Source of the DNA: Flammeovirga kamogawensis
GTDB taxonomy: Bacteria > Bacteroidota > Bacteroidia > Cytophagales > Flammeovirgaceae
Direction: 5' to 3'
Assembly: GCF_018736065.1 (NCBI RefSeq)
Contig: NZ_CP076128.1
Coordinates: 1,798,001 to 1,862,000 of the forward strand
DNA length: 64,000 nt
The notes below the pieces were generated by a model that saw only the letters and a program-made list of their open reading frames with translations, was not told the origin of the DNA and ran no database searches. Positions 1 to 10,800 of the stretch are shown one piece after another. How positions within the stretch are numbered: position 1 is the first letter of the stretch; every line of letters starts with the position of its first letter. The position numbers and the translations under genes are program-made.

Positions 1-1
1 T

Positions 2-574
2 AAAGAGTTTCCTTGGCCGGGTTCAAGATGTGGGTGGATGGAATATTATAATAGAAAAAATGATATTCAATTTGATGCACTATGTCAGACGCTAGATAAT
101 GCTAAAATGATTGAGGTATGTTCTACAAAGTTGCCACAAATGGCAATTCCAAGAATTATGTCTGATAAGCGTTACTTACCTTATAGAGAAGAAGCCAACA
201 AAGCAATTGGCCGTAGAGCTGAAATAATTGCTAATTTATTAGGCGATTTACCTCAGCTTACGTTTAATAAAACATACGGTGCCTTTTACAATACTATCAT
301 CTTTAAAAAAGGGGTATTAAAAGAAGGGCAAAAATTACAAATTAATAATCCTGAAGTTGCAGAAATGCTTTCTACATGGATAGAAGAAGATATGCCTCTT
401 GATAAACGCTTTGTATATTATTTACTGGCATCAAAAGGAGTATGTGTAGTACCAATTTCATCATTCTGTTCTGAACTCCAAGGATTTAGAGTTACATTAC
501 TAGAAGAAAATGAGGAATTGCTAGAAGAAACTTTTACACACATCCGAGAGGCTGTGCTCGAATATTGTAACTAA
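2..574 (+). CDS. Class I/II pyridoxal-phosphate aminotransferase, C-terminal part (5' end outside window)
   Basis: The frame is open to the left edge, so the gene begins before the window; the internal ATG at 38 is not the start. The first residues read KEFPWPGSRCGW, which matches the K-x7-R segment of fold-type I aminotransferases (compare SKTYAMTGWRLGY). The first visible lysine is therefore probably the PLP Schiff-base lysine and the arginine the phosphate-binding one. The rest has the small C-terminal domain pattern (YGAFYNTIIFKK, GVCVVPISSFCS, GFRVTLL). The amino-acid substrate cannot be told from this half. A strong terminator follows within 30 bases. Family assignment is good; specificity is unknown. 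Confidence 0.85.
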   Translation, partial: KEFPWPGSRCGWMEYYNRKNDIQFDALCQTLDNAKMIEVCSTKLPQMAIPRIMSDKRYLPYREEANKAIGRRAEIIANLLGDLPQLTFNKTYGAFYNTIIFKKGVLKEGQKLQINNPEVAEMLSTWIEEDMPLDKRFVYYLLASKGVCVVPISSFCSELQGFRVTLLEENEELLEETFTHIREAVLEYCN

Positions 575-603
575 TAAAAGTTCTCGACTTTATTTAGATG
601 ACT

Positions 604-637
604 ATCCACTATCGAATTTTCGGTAGTGGATTTTTTT
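604..637 (+). terminator. Rho-independent terminator of the aminotransferase gene
   Basis: A 12-bp stem (604-615 with 620-631, one G-U pair) closes a 4-nt loop and runs directly into a T tract at 631-637. Confidence 0.85.
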
Positions 638-932
638 ATGAACAAATCATTAACCTGTTTAAGATTAACCTTTGTTTAATCAACAACAAAACTCACAGTG
701 TATTTTTAAAAACTTTTGAGATGTATAATCAAAATTTACAGAATAAAAATACTAAATATTAAAAAATACACACATTAAATTCTAAAACACTCTTACTAAA
801 AAAATATACAACTGTAATCGTTCATTCAAATTAAAGTAACATTCAACCTCTACTTTTGCAGCGTAAAATAACAAACAAAAGCATTAATCTTATCTAAAGA
901 TTAAAACCAATTTTTAAAACTTTCAACCAATT
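638..932. other. Intergenic leader region upstream of the TonB-dependent receptor
   Basis: Very AT-rich and without a plausible ORF. Apart from the -7 box at 851-858 I see nothing recognisable. The leader from the predicted start of transcription to the ATG is about 65-70 nt. Confidence 0.5.
851..858 (+). promoter_or_regulatory. Bacteroidetes -7 promoter box (TACTTTTG)
   Basis: TACTTTTG matches the Bacteroidetes -7 consensus TAnnTTTG, followed by GCAGC. No clear TTG -33 box is visible at the expected distance. It lies about 75 bp before the receptor ATG. Confidence 0.6.
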
Positions 933-3614
933 ATGAAATCAGTTTATTACCTAATTATTATGGTATTCTTGTGCGGAATACCCCTTACACATTACGCTCA
1001 AAATAATGGTAGTATTGAAGGGAAGGTAACAGACCCTTCTGGCGATGCATTACCTTATGCACAGGTTACCTTAGAGAACACAGCCTTTGGTGTAGTAACT
1101 GATGCTGACGGTTACTACTCTATTAAAAATGTTCCGTATGGAGAGTATATTATCTCGGCCTATTACTTAGGGTTTGATAAAGAGAATGTGTCAATTTCAT
1201 TACAGTCTCCCACCTTTAAATTGCAGATAAAAATGCAATCAGACATTACAGAATTGGATGGCGTAACCGTCTATGGTGAGTATACAAAAGGACAGGCTAA
1301 ATCTTTAAACGAACAAAAAAATGCCATTGGTATTAAAAATATTGTATCGTCAGAACAGTTTTCTACAATGCCCGATAGAAATGGTGCAGAAGCATTACAA
1401 AGAATACCTGGTATTTCTATTGTGAGAAACAGAGGAGAAGGCCAAAATATTCAGATTAGAGGTATGGCATCGGAGTACAATCAAGTACAAATGAATGGAA
1501 CGCCAATGCCCGGCGGAGAAGAAAGCAGAGGTGCCGCTTTAGATTTTATGTCAGCAGATATCATGGAATCTATAGAAATAAAGAAAACACTAACACCAGA
1601 TATGGATGGTGGTGCAATTGGTGGTGCTGTCAACTTTTCTTTAAAAGATGCTCCTTCAGAATTATCTATTAAAGGGGTAACAAGTGGCGGTAAAAACTTC
1701 CATGCAGATCCTTTTAACGATGGTTGGGGATTAGGCCAACAAAACCATAGTTTATACATAGGTAACCGCTTCTTTAATGATAAACTTGGCGTATTTGCTA
1801 CAGGTAGTTATTACCAAACAAATAGAGGTACCGTATTGGCAGAATATACATTAAATGATGACGATCAACTTACAAGAAAACGTTGGAATGATTACGATGT
1901 TAGAAGAGTACGTTACGGATATAATGTAGGGATGGACTATAAGTTTAATCAAAACCATACTATTAGAGCATCTTATAATTCTAACTATTTTAATGATGAC
2001 AGAAGAAGAGGTAGAACCAATTTTAATTTCAAATATGATGATACTACTCCAGATGCTTCTATAAGTGATTTTTCTGAAGATCGAGAAACACAAACCCGAG
2101 CAAAACGAACAGTAATGGATATGTATGGTATTGGTGGAGACCATACTTTTAAAAATGGTATCACTTTAGATTATAAAGCTACTCATATTGTTACTACCGT
2201 TGATGAACCCGATGGAACTCAATATTACTTTACAAGAAATGTTGGTGTAGACAATATAAATGGCATGGACCCTTGGGGGTTAGATGGAACAATGAAAATT
2301 GACCCTGATAATTTACTCGAAATGGATAAACCTGTACGTTTAGATACCAAAGAGAACAGAGAAATTGATAACTCTTTTGTGATTAATGCCTCTTTACCTT
2401 TTAAATTTTTAGGAGAACAATCTACCTTATCTTCTGGGTATAAGCTTTGGCATAAAGACAAAACCAATACGGCAAGCAGATATATGCAACAAAACAACGC
2501 CCCAATTTATTTACAAACAGGGTCGTTCTACAGAAGGGATTTAAGGTTTACTGATAATGAATATAGTAACCTACCTTTAGATGCTCCTACGGAAGTTTAT
2601 AGTATTAGAAATCAAAATTACCAAGCAGACGAGATGATAAATGCTGCTTATTTAATGGCTGATTTACAATGGACATCAAAGTTCAATACTTTAATTGGTG
2701 CTAGGGTGGAACACACAAAAAATGGCTATAGTTTTGATGAATACAACGAAGACAATGGTGATTACATTCGTACTTTATCTGATAACTCTGATTATATAAA
2801 TGTGCTTCCTTCTATAAATGCAGTTTATAGATTTGATGAGAGAACATCTTTAAAAGCAGCTGTTGCACAAGGTTTAAGTAGACCCTCTTTTACATCTTTA
2901 ATACCAAGAGAGGTGATAGACGATGAGAATTATACAATTGGTTTAAGTAATCCAGATTTAAAGCCTGTGACATCTACTAATTTCGATTTTATTTTTGAGC
3001 ATTACACTTCAAACATGGGGTATTTTACTTTTGGCATGTTTGCAAAATTCTTAGAAAATCAGATTTATACTTCAAAAAACATAGAGGAAAGAAACGGGCA
3101 ACTTTGGGAAATTTCTAAGCCAGAAAATGGTGGTAGTTCTCATTTATATGGATTTGAAGTAGCTTATAATAAAAACTTAAAAGACTTAAATATCCCAATG
3201 CTTAAATGGGTAAACATTATGGCTAACTATACTTTCACACTCTCAGAACAAGAGTTAGAAGATGGGAGAACAGTTGTAATGGGAAACAGCCCAAGAGATA
3301 TGGCCAATGTGATATTAACATACGATAATCCTAAAAATGGATTTATGATTGCCCTTGCCGGTAACTACAGAGGGCCATTACTAATTAGTGTGGCAGATAG
3401 AGAAGACCGAGATGTTTATTTTAATTCTCAGTTTCATTTAGACTTATCAGCGAGTTACCAAATTAACTCTGCCTTTACTGTCTTTACACAAATGAATAAC
3501 CTTACTAATCAAATGGAAATAGAAACATACGGTAACCCAATTGATCAACCAATACTTCATCAAACAGAACAATACGGGCCAACAGTTACAGTAGGTTTAA
3601 AGTTTGAATTATAA
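933..3614 (+). CDS. TonB-dependent outer-membrane receptor
   Basis: 893 aa. A signal peptide ends near ...LTHYAQ. It is followed by a carboxypeptidase-regulatory-like beta-sandwich (about 27-110: GSIEGKVTDPSGDALPYAQV), a plug domain (about 130-240: MPDRNGAEALQRIPGISIVR, then an IQIRGM motif and DGGAIGGAVNF) and a long beta-barrel ending in VTVGLKFEL. The plug resembles the Xanthomonas/Caulobacter-type receptors more than SusC, and no SusD gene adjoins it. It should import a ligand across the outer membrane using TonB energy; the ligand is unknown. The next gene starts 13 nt after the stop and probably belongs to the same transcript. Confidence 0.93.
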   Translation: MKSVYYLIIMVFLCGIPLTHYAQNNGSIEGKVTDPSGDALPYAQVTLENTAFGVVTDADGYYSIKNVPYGEYIISAYYLGFDKENVSISLQSPTFKLQIKMQSDITELDGVTVYGEYTKGQAKSLNEQKNAIGIKNIVSSEQFSTMPDRNGAEALQRIPGISIVRNRGEGQNIQIRGMASEYNQVQMNGTPMPGGEESRGAALDFMSADIMESIEIKKTLTPDMDGGAIGGAVNFSLKDAPSELSIKGVTSGGKNFHADPFNDGWGLGQQNHSLYIGNRFFNDKLGVFATGSYYQTNRGTVLAEYTLNDDDQLTRKRWNDYDVRRVRYGYNVGMDYKFNQNHTIRASYNSNYFNDDRRRGRTNFNFKYDDTTPDASISDFSEDRETQTRAKRTVMDMYGIGGDHTFKNGITLDYKATHIVTTVDEPDGTQYYFTRNVGVDNINGMDPWGLDGTMKIDPDNLLEMDKPVRLDTKENREIDNSFVINASLPFKFLGEQSTLSSGYKLWHKDKTNTASRYMQQNNAPIYLQTGSFYRRDLRFTDNEYSNLPLDAPTEVYSIRNQNYQADEMINAAYLMADLQWTSKFNTLIGARVEHTKNGYSFDEYNEDNGDYIRTLSDNSDYINVLPSINAVYRFDERTSLKAAVAQGLSRPSFTSLIPREVIDDENYTIGLSNPDLKPVTSTNFDFIFEHYTSNMGYFTFGMFAKFLENQIYTSKNIEERNGQLWEISKPENGGSSHLYGFEVAYNKNLKDLNIPMLKWVNIMANYTFTLSEQELEDGRTVVMGNSPRDMANVILTYDNPKNGFMIALAGNYRGPLLISVADREDRDVYFNSQFHLDLSASYQINSAFTVFTQMNNLTNQMEIETYGNPIDQPILHQTEQYGPTVTVGLKFEL

Positions 3615-3627
3615 TCCCTTATCAAAT

Positions 3628-4410
3628 ATGAAATTCTTCTTATCATTAATTCTAATTACTGTTGCAATAAATGATTTAGTTGCACAGTCTACCTCAACAG
3701 TTAAAATATTTGATGCTCCGCATGCAAGACAAGCAGTATGTGCCGATAGTAGTTTCTTTTATGTGATTGATAATACCACTATTATTAAAAGAGACAGAGA
3801 AGAGGGCTTAGAAATTAAAAGTTGGTCTGATGATAGATTACACCATTTAAATAGTGGTTTTATAAAAGACTCTTTACTGTATTGTGCACATTCTAACTAC
3901 CCTCAAATACCAATGCACAGCTCAATAGAAATTTGGAACACAACTACCTTAGAACATATTGGAACCCATAGTTTTGGTATTGAGAATGGGTCTTGCACTT
4001 GGATTGTAGAGCAAGATGATTTCTACTATGTCATGTTTGCACATTATAATAATGAAGGTAAAAAACAGAAAAATAGAGATGTATCATGGACTCAATTAAT
4101 TAAATATGATAAAGAATGGAGAAGAGTTGCGGGTTGGGTTCTCCCAAAAGAATTAGTTGAAAAAGTTTCACCTTACAGTATCTCTGGAGGAATCCTATTA
4201 GAAGATGGAAGACTGCTCTGTACACATCATCATTTTAAAGAATTGTACATTCTGTCTTTTCCAAAAATGGGAAGTGAGTTAATCCATGAAGCGACAATTT
4301 CTACAGAAATAAGAGGGCAAGGTATCTATTTAGATACTGATGGATATTTATGGGGAATTGATAAAAAAGAGAGAAAAGTTATTCAAACAGTATTGCCACA
4401 ACTCCTATAA
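3628..4410 (+). CDS. Secreted propeller-like protein paired with the TonB-dependent receptor
   Basis: 260 aa from the ATG at 3628. An in-frame TTG at 3604 would overlap the receptor gene, but only the ATG gives a clean signal peptide (MKFFLSLILITVAINDLVAQ). The mature part has repeated strand patterns (SFFYVIDNTTIIKRD, SLLYCAHSNYP, DGRLLCTHHHFKELYILSFP, DGYLWGIDKKERKVI) suggesting a small beta-propeller-like fold. I recognise no catalytic motif. The 13-nt spacing implies co-transcription and a periplasmic or surface job linked to the receptor, such as substrate binding or processing. Function is inferred only from context. Confidence 0.7.
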   Translation: MKFFLSLILITVAINDLVAQSTSTVKIFDAPHARQAVCADSSFFYVIDNTTIIKRDREEGLEIKSWSDDRLHHLNSGFIKDSLLYCAHSNYPQIPMHSSIEIWNTTTLEHIGTHSFGIENGSCTWIVEQDDFYYVMFAHYNNEGKKQKNRDVSWTQLIKYDKEWRRVAGWVLPKELVEKVSPYSISGGILLEDGRLLCTHHHFKELYILSFPKMGSELIHEATISTEIRGQGIYLDTDGYLWGIDKKERKVIQTVLPQLL

Positions 4411-4417
4411 AAAAACA

Positions 4418-4455
4418 AAAGGCTATTACAAGAGTGTATTCTTGTAATAGCCTTT
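4418..4455. terminator. Bidirectional terminator between convergent genes
   Basis: A perfect 15-bp inverted repeat (4418-4432 and 4441-4455) with an 8-nt loop. An A tract lies on its left, giving a U run for minus-strand transcripts. It sits between the convergent stop codons at 4410 and 4479. Confidence 0.8.
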
Positions 4456-4478
4456 ACTATATAAGTATTGATTAAAAA

Positions 4479-5870
4479 TTAGTTTAATCTCTTTTCTAAT
4501 TTTCTATCAATAGCATCTTTATTTTCTACTTTACCAAAAGGTAAATTAACACCAAAACGCATATTTGCTGTCTTTGCTTTATCCCATTGTAAACCTGCTG
4601 TAAGTAAGTTGTCTGAAACAACATACATTTGAAAACCAGGAAAACCAAAAGAAACCAATGCTCCTACATTTGCATAACTACCCTTGTCCATTGTATAGCT
4701 TAATCCCAAGCCAAAGAACTTACCAAATTGCTTATCAATAGATAAAGTTAAAGATGGATAATATTCTCCTTCATAAAATGTTTGCGAGAATAATGCACCT
4801 GCTGTAGAGTGTTCCCAAACCTCGTAAGTAGCTGCCAAGTTTATTGTAGTTGGCAAAGTTGTATTTTTGCTATCTGATCCATCAGTTGGCTTAAAAACTA
4901 ACGAATCTGAGAATGTAGGAAAACTATCATCAGTTTCACCATTTAAGATGTCAGATGGGTCCATTCCTGAATACGAAAGATCTGCCAAAGAAGCATTATA
5001 ACTGTACTTTCTATCATCTTGCCAAAAAATAGCACCTAAGTTTCTTACAGAGGCTTCAAAAGTTAACTTTTCATCGTACTGATAAACTGCACCTAAATCT
5101 ACAGCAAAACCAACATTAGAAAATTCTGAAAGTGAATTTAAAGGCTCTTCATCATCAATCTCAATCTGTCCGTCAGCATCAACAATATTTCCAAGTCCAT
5201 TTGCATCTATATCAACATCTCCAGAAATTGTTATTGGCATGTTTGCTCCTTCACCTTGTAATAAAGAACCGTTAATTTGTGCTTTAACGTTGTAAGTTCC
5301 AAACATTAATTTCATTCTAGCACCCACTACAAGTTTATCATTTACTTTATAGTTACCACCTAAAGAAACATCGTAGAATGCATACACATTCGCAATAGAA
5401 CTGAAGTCTTGAGTTTTACCTAAAGTCCCCTCTTGAGCAGGTCCTCTTAAAATGGTACTGAATAATTCTTTAGAATAAGTAAGGTGTTCATAAGTAGATA
5501 CATTTGCTGTAAGGTTAACACCAAATCTATCTTTCTGAAAATAAATACCAAACAGTTCTGATGATATAGAAGAATACTGCTCGTTTGTTTTATCCAGCTT
5601 ATTTAAAAAACCATCAATATCAAGGTACGTTTTGTTATTCTCCTGATAAGTTACATCGTTATAATTAAATTGGTTATACACAGTTGCAGAAATATTAGTA
5701 ACTGGAAAAGATACAGACCATTTATATTCAGACTTTTTTGCAGGGTTGTATTGAATAGCTTGTGGTACACTATTCATAAAGTAAAGTGTATTAACTTGTT
5801 GTGCAAAACTACTCTTGTTGCTTATAAACAAAACAGCAGTAGTTACGAGTATATATTTTAATAATTTCAT
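4479..5870 (-). CDS. DUF5723-type outer-membrane beta-barrel protein
   Basis: 463 aa with a signal peptide (MKLLKYILVTTAVLFISNKSSFA). The mature N-terminus (LYFMNSVPQAIQYNPAKK) followed by alternating amphipathic strands fits the Bacteroidetes DUF5723 family of predicted outer-membrane barrels. Glycine/aromatic-rich strands such as LGLSYTMDKGSYANVGALVSFGF near the end support a barrel. It follows the large lipoprotein gene by 32 nt and probably shares its transcript. The role is not known; a structural or surface-assembly role is a guess. Confidence 0.7.
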   Translation of the reverse strand: MKLLKYILVTTAVLFISNKSSFAQQVNTLYFMNSVPQAIQYNPAKKSEYKWSVSFPVTNISATVYNQFNYNDVTYQENNKTYLDIDGFLNKLDKTNEQYSSISSELFGIYFQKDRFGVNLTANVSTYEHLTYSKELFSTILRGPAQEGTLGKTQDFSSIANVYAFYDVSLGGNYKVNDKLVVGARMKLMFGTYNVKAQINGSLLQGEGANMPITISGDVDIDANGLGNIVDADGQIEIDDEEPLNSLSEFSNVGFAVDLGAVYQYDEKLTFEASVRNLGAIFWQDDRKYSYNASLADLSYSGMDPSDILNGETDDSFPTFSDSLVFKPTDGSDSKNTTLPTTINLAATYEVWEHSTAGALFSQTFYEGEYYPSLTLSIDKQFGKFFGLGLSYTMDKGSYANVGALVSFGFPGFQMYVVSDNLLTAGLQWDKAKTANMRFGVNLPFGKVENKDAIDRKLEKRLN

Positions 5871-5902
5871 ATTAGTTTCTTTACAAATTGAAGAGGTAGT
5901 TA

Positions 5903-7606
5903 TTATTCAGAGTCAGGGTCGATTGTTGCATTAAGTAATAATCCCATTTCTAAAGTCATGGTCTGACTATCCAAAATTAATACAGGATCTAGGGTAGAGT
6001 TTGTTGTATTTGCATCTGCTTCTAAGCCAAAAGCGATATCAATATAACCTGCATTTAAAATTGCCTGAACTTGCTCTTGTGTAAGACTTGTTTCTAAATA
6101 GTTTTCAGTCTCTTGTGCATTCTCTCCATTTTCATCTGTAGTAGCTGCTTCTATCAATGAGTTACCTAGTTGACCACCATTAATTGGAATAATAGCCGTT
6201 ACCGATCCATTTTCAGAAGTTTTAGTAGTAAGAATCATAGAACCACTAATTGGGATTCTATTGTTTACTTGTGTTCTTAGTGTAGCAACATTAATATCTT
6301 GAATTTCTGCAGAGAAATCCAAATCTATAGAAGAACCACTATTGTATGTCATTCCTGTAAATCCGATATGCAATGGTAATCTTGTAGTAAATACTGCCTC
6401 TACATTATCTTCATTACTAAAGAAAATTTCTGATCCAGCAGGTACATCGTAACTTGCTTGGCCACCAAACTGAATTTGTGTTGGTCTTGCACTTAGAATT
6501 GCTCCTGCATCACACATAAATTTTGATGTAAGTGTAGGATCATCAAAATCTGTTGCTGGAGACACATCAATTTCTTGAGAACATCCAACTGCATTATCTG
6601 CATCATTTTTATTAGAGTTAAACGAAACAGGAATAGTAGAATTGTCCGTAATTGCAATCATTCCACCTGTTGGCCCTGTACCTAAATCTAAATTAACGCT
6701 TGCTCCAATTGGATTATTAAATTGAAAACTTATTGTTGGGTCTGCAAATGCAATATCTGCTCCTGCAGGAAAAATATCACTTAAATAATCTGTGTCTATT
6801 CTTTCATTTGGAATATCGAAAGATGCATCACTTAAACCTGTTGGGAATAATAACTTCAATCTATCTGTAGCATTCGATCTCGATAACCCAATACTTGATA
6901 ATGAACCTGAAGCTGTTCCTGAACCATCAACCAATGTAAGCGTTAATGTTGGAGTTTGCGCCATATCAAATTCAATAGAAGCTAGGTCTATGGCTGTTCT
7001 AATGTCAGCACCTGCAGAACTTGCTAAGATTGTATTTGTTTCGGTAAGTGTTGTACTAGTACCGTTTCTTAAAACATTTGATAAGGTCATAGTGAACTGA
7101 TCACCTGCATTACCAGAGTATTCTACAATCATATTACCTTCTTCAAACCTTAAGTAAGAAACAGAGGCAATATCATTTTGTAATTCAACACAATAATCGG
7201 CTCCTGCACAATTTGCTGTGTTTGTTGTAAAACCTAAGCTAACCCCTCCTGCTGGAAATGGAACACTTACTCCTGTAATTGGGTTTGGAAAATCGATACT
7301 AAAAAAATCATCAGTATTTGTACTACCAAATGCCTGAACAATATCTTCTGTAGTCGCTACTTCCATTGTGTCTGCAAAAGCAAAGAAGATTGTATCGTTC
7401 TCTACAATTACATTTGAGTTGTCTACATCTTGTTGTGATAATAGTTGTTTAAACCCGATATCTCCATTTAGAACTGGTATACCAACAGCATAATTTTCTA
7501 TTGGAGGAATTATAATATCATCTAACGTTGGTCCACACGATAATAGAGATGAAGATAACAGCGCAAAAGAGAAATACTTTCGCAGATAAAGATTCTTGAA
7601 ATTCAT
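5903..7606 (-). CDS. Large surface lipoprotein, function unknown
   Basis: 567 aa. The N-terminus is a lipoprotein signal with lipobox LLSC (cysteine near residue 24) followed by GPTLDDIIIPP. The mature protein is acidic and rich in Thr/Ser/Asn, with repeated beta-strand patterns (for example TPTLTLTLVDGSGTASGSL), suggesting beta-sandwich repeats. Four mid-protein cysteines might form disulfides. It lies directly upstream of the DUF5723 barrel gene, so the two may form an outer-membrane lipoprotein/barrel pair. No enzymatic motif is visible. Confidence 0.65.
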   Translation of the reverse strand: MNFKNLYLRKYFSFALLSSSLLSCGPTLDDIIIPPIENYAVGIPVLNGDIGFKQLLSQQDVDNSNVIVENDTIFFAFADTMEVATTEDIVQAFGSTNTDDFFSIDFPNPITGVSVPFPAGGVSLGFTTNTANCAGADYCVELQNDIASVSYLRFEEGNMIVEYSGNAGDQFTMTLSNVLRNGTSTTLTETNTILASSAGADIRTAIDLASIEFDMAQTPTLTLTLVDGSGTASGSLSSIGLSRSNATDRLKLLFPTGLSDASFDIPNERIDTDYLSDIFPAGADIAFADPTISFQFNNPIGASVNLDLGTGPTGGMIAITDNSTIPVSFNSNKNDADNAVGCSQEIDVSPATDFDDPTLTSKFMCDAGAILSARPTQIQFGGQASYDVPAGSEIFFSNEDNVEAVFTTRLPLHIGFTGMTYNSGSSIDLDFSAEIQDINVATLRTQVNNRIPISGSMILTTKTSENGSVTAIIPINGGQLGNSLIEAATTDENGENAQETENYLETSLTQEQVQAILNAGYIDIAFGLEADANTTNSTLDPVLILDSQTMTLEMGLLLNATIDPDSE

Positions 7607-7851
7607 AATAAATAGTTTTATTTTTTGTCAGTCTGAAAACATTCAACTTTCTATCACAATAATCGGGTAATCAATTACTGTTAATTGAAGTTAATACAAT
7701 ATTTGAAGCTGAGTTAGTTTTTATTAAAATACTACAATTTTGTAATAAATACTTACAACATTATTTTTAAGAATATTAATATTGATATTTATATCTTTAA
7801 TGTAAGATTTAAACAAATCTAATAAGATTTACTAAAACAACAACGTATAAA

Positions 7852-10800
7852 ATGCTTAATGCAAAAGATTACTATAGTTACATCACAAAAACTTTAACAG
7901 ATGATTCTTTTTCTAACTTGCAAAAACACCATCGAATTAAAGACTTATTAGAATGGCTATGCAAAGAGCAAACCAAACAAGAGAAAATCTTACTTTCAAG
8001 CCTGTTTGCGAGGATTGCATATATTGGGCAAAAGCTAAAATTACCACAACATTTAATTTGGCGATTACAAAAAGTTCGAATAAATGATCGGCTTTCTAGG
8101 AAATCTACAAAATTCATATCTATTAATGATGTGCATTTTGCTATGCGTGGTGTTGCAGAAGCAGTAAAACTTATCTATAACTTTCCAATACCTAAAGAAC
8201 TTGACAAAACCCTACCTCCATTACCCACAATTGAAGAGTCTAAAAAGCAAAAAGAAAACTTTGTTGAGGAGTTAAGAGTAGAGGTAATTAAAATTGATAA
8301 AAGTAATAAAATACTATTTTGCATTGAAGATGATGACGCTGAAAGTGAAGCACCAATTCAAGTAAAATATGGCGTACATAATTTAAATGACATGTACGAT
8401 GTAATGATGGATAACTTATGGGAAGGCGTACAATTACACCTTCTGAATGCTCGTTTGGATGATGATGACGCACTCATTCCATTGCATTTTGTAGTAGAGC
8501 CTGACTACCTTCTTGATGTAACTGCAGTAGCAGAATCTTTTACCATGAACGGCAGTATTCCATTAACTCACCTTCTAAAAAAGTTTACATCTGCTCCTTC
8601 TAGTACTCCAATGATGCTAGGAAATGTAGCCAATTATTTTTTAGATGAAATCATTCATTCTGAGAACACTAATGAACTTTCTTTTTTAGATGTATTTACC
8701 AAAACATTTAAAGCCAATCCATTAGAATATATCACCTTACCCGAGCTACAAACAAAAGAAGGTTTTAAAAAATTTATGGCTGATGCTGAGTTCCAGTTCA
8801 AAAACATTATTAATACTGTTAATGATAACTTCTCTCAGCAAAACATAGATAAAGACGGGTGTAACATAGAACCATCTTTCTATTCTCCTAAGTATGGTTT
8901 ACAAGGTCGTCTTGACCTACTACACATCAATAAAGATCAATCTGAATTTAGGATAGTTGAATTAAAATCTGGTAAACCTCCACAGGCTGGGTTTAATAAT
9001 GCGGGTTTATGGAAAAACCATGCGGCACAAACTTTAATGTACCAAATGATTTTAACAGATGCCTACAATACAGATAAACAGAATATCTACCCAATGATAT
9101 TCTATTCTAAAGCCATTCAATCTCCACTCCGATACGATACCTACACCAATACAATGGAGCAAGCTATTATCTTATCGAGAAACCAAATTGTAATAAATGA
9201 ATTAATGCTTGCCAAAGCAGATACATTACAAGATGTTGGTAATGTATTACGACAAATAAATGAAGTAGCCTTTGCTAGTGCAGCTCCTTTTACAAAAACA
9301 GATGTCAATAAATTTATTGCAGGCGTACGTGCTTTATCTCAACTTGAACGTGCATACCTTTTCTCGTTCGTGAGTTTTATTGCAAAAGAACATCAATTGG
9401 CAAAAGTTGGAGATACCATTTTTAATCAAGGTGTTGCTTCTTTATGGTTAGATGACTTTGGAGCAAAAAAAGATAGTTTTAAAATATTCTTCGATCTAGA
9501 AGTTTATTCAAATCAAACAAACGAAAACACTCCTGAATTAATCTTCACTAGAACAAATACAGAAAATGCTTTCGTTAATTTTAGAGTTGGTGATATTGTT
9601 ACAATCTACCCTAGAGAAAATAGCGAATCTATTGCTACAAAAGGACAGATTAATAAGGGTACAATTACCCAAATGTCAAAAGATAAAGTACACGTTCAGT
9701 TAAGACACAAACAGCGTAATGCTGAAGTTTTTGATGCAGATACAAAATGGGCTTTAGAAGGTGATTTTATGGAAGCCTCTTTTAATGCTATGTACAGAGG
9801 GCTTTTCAATTTTATCACTTGGCACAATAAAGAGAAAAAAGATATTCTTCTTGGTTTAAAACCACCTACTCAGCCAGAGAAAATGTTTACGCATGAAGAA
9901 GTGCTGACATTGGCTCAAGATAAAAACTTAAATAAAGTAGAGTTAAATACACTTTCAAAAGCATTATCTGCAGAAGATTATTGTCTTGTTGTAGGTCCTC
10001 CTGGCACAGGAAAAACATCTAGAATGCTAAAAAATCTAGCACATATTCTTTATAAAACAGACCCCACTAGAAATATACTTTTTATTGCTTACACCAATAG
10101 AGCTGTTGATGAAATATGTGAAGCATTAGACGAAGCAATTGAACACCCTACTGATGATGGAAGAAAATTTCTACGTATTGGTTCTGAACATTCTTGCTCT
10201 CCACAGTGGCGTAATAATTTAATGAATAAAATGGCAGAAGAAGCCAATAATAGAAATTCATTAAAAAAAGGAATTGAACAACATAGAATTGTAGTGACTA
10301 CTTTAGCAAGTATTTCTGGTAGATCGTCTTTATTTAGATTGAAAGATTTTGACATGGCTGTTATAGATGAAGCTTCTCAAATTTTAGAACCTCAATTAAT
10401 GGATTTACTTACAAGAGTGAATCGCTTTATTCTAATTGGTGATCAAAAACAATTACCTGCCATCACTCAGCAAGATGAAGCCTTGTCTCAAATTTCTTTT
10501 AACGGTTTAGAAGAAATAAATCTAACCGATAGAAGAACTGCTTACTTTGAAAGAATATATAGCCTTTGCCAAAAAAATGATTGGAATTGGGCTTTTGATA
10601 TGCTAAAAAATCAAGGGCGAATGCACCAGCAGTTAGGCAATTTTGCCAATGAGCATTTTTACCAAGGAAACTTAACAACCGTTCCTTTACCATGGCAGAG
10701 TGATGATCTTAAATGGGATATCAGTTCCCATTATAATTCGCTAGAAAAATTACTTTCAGAAAAGAGGTTACTATTCTTCCCTACGCAAACAATGAGTACA

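Noticed and set aside
3604-3627. Upstream TTG start for the propeller-like protein
   Set aside because: It would overlap the receptor gene and bury the signal peptide; the ATG at 3628 is better.
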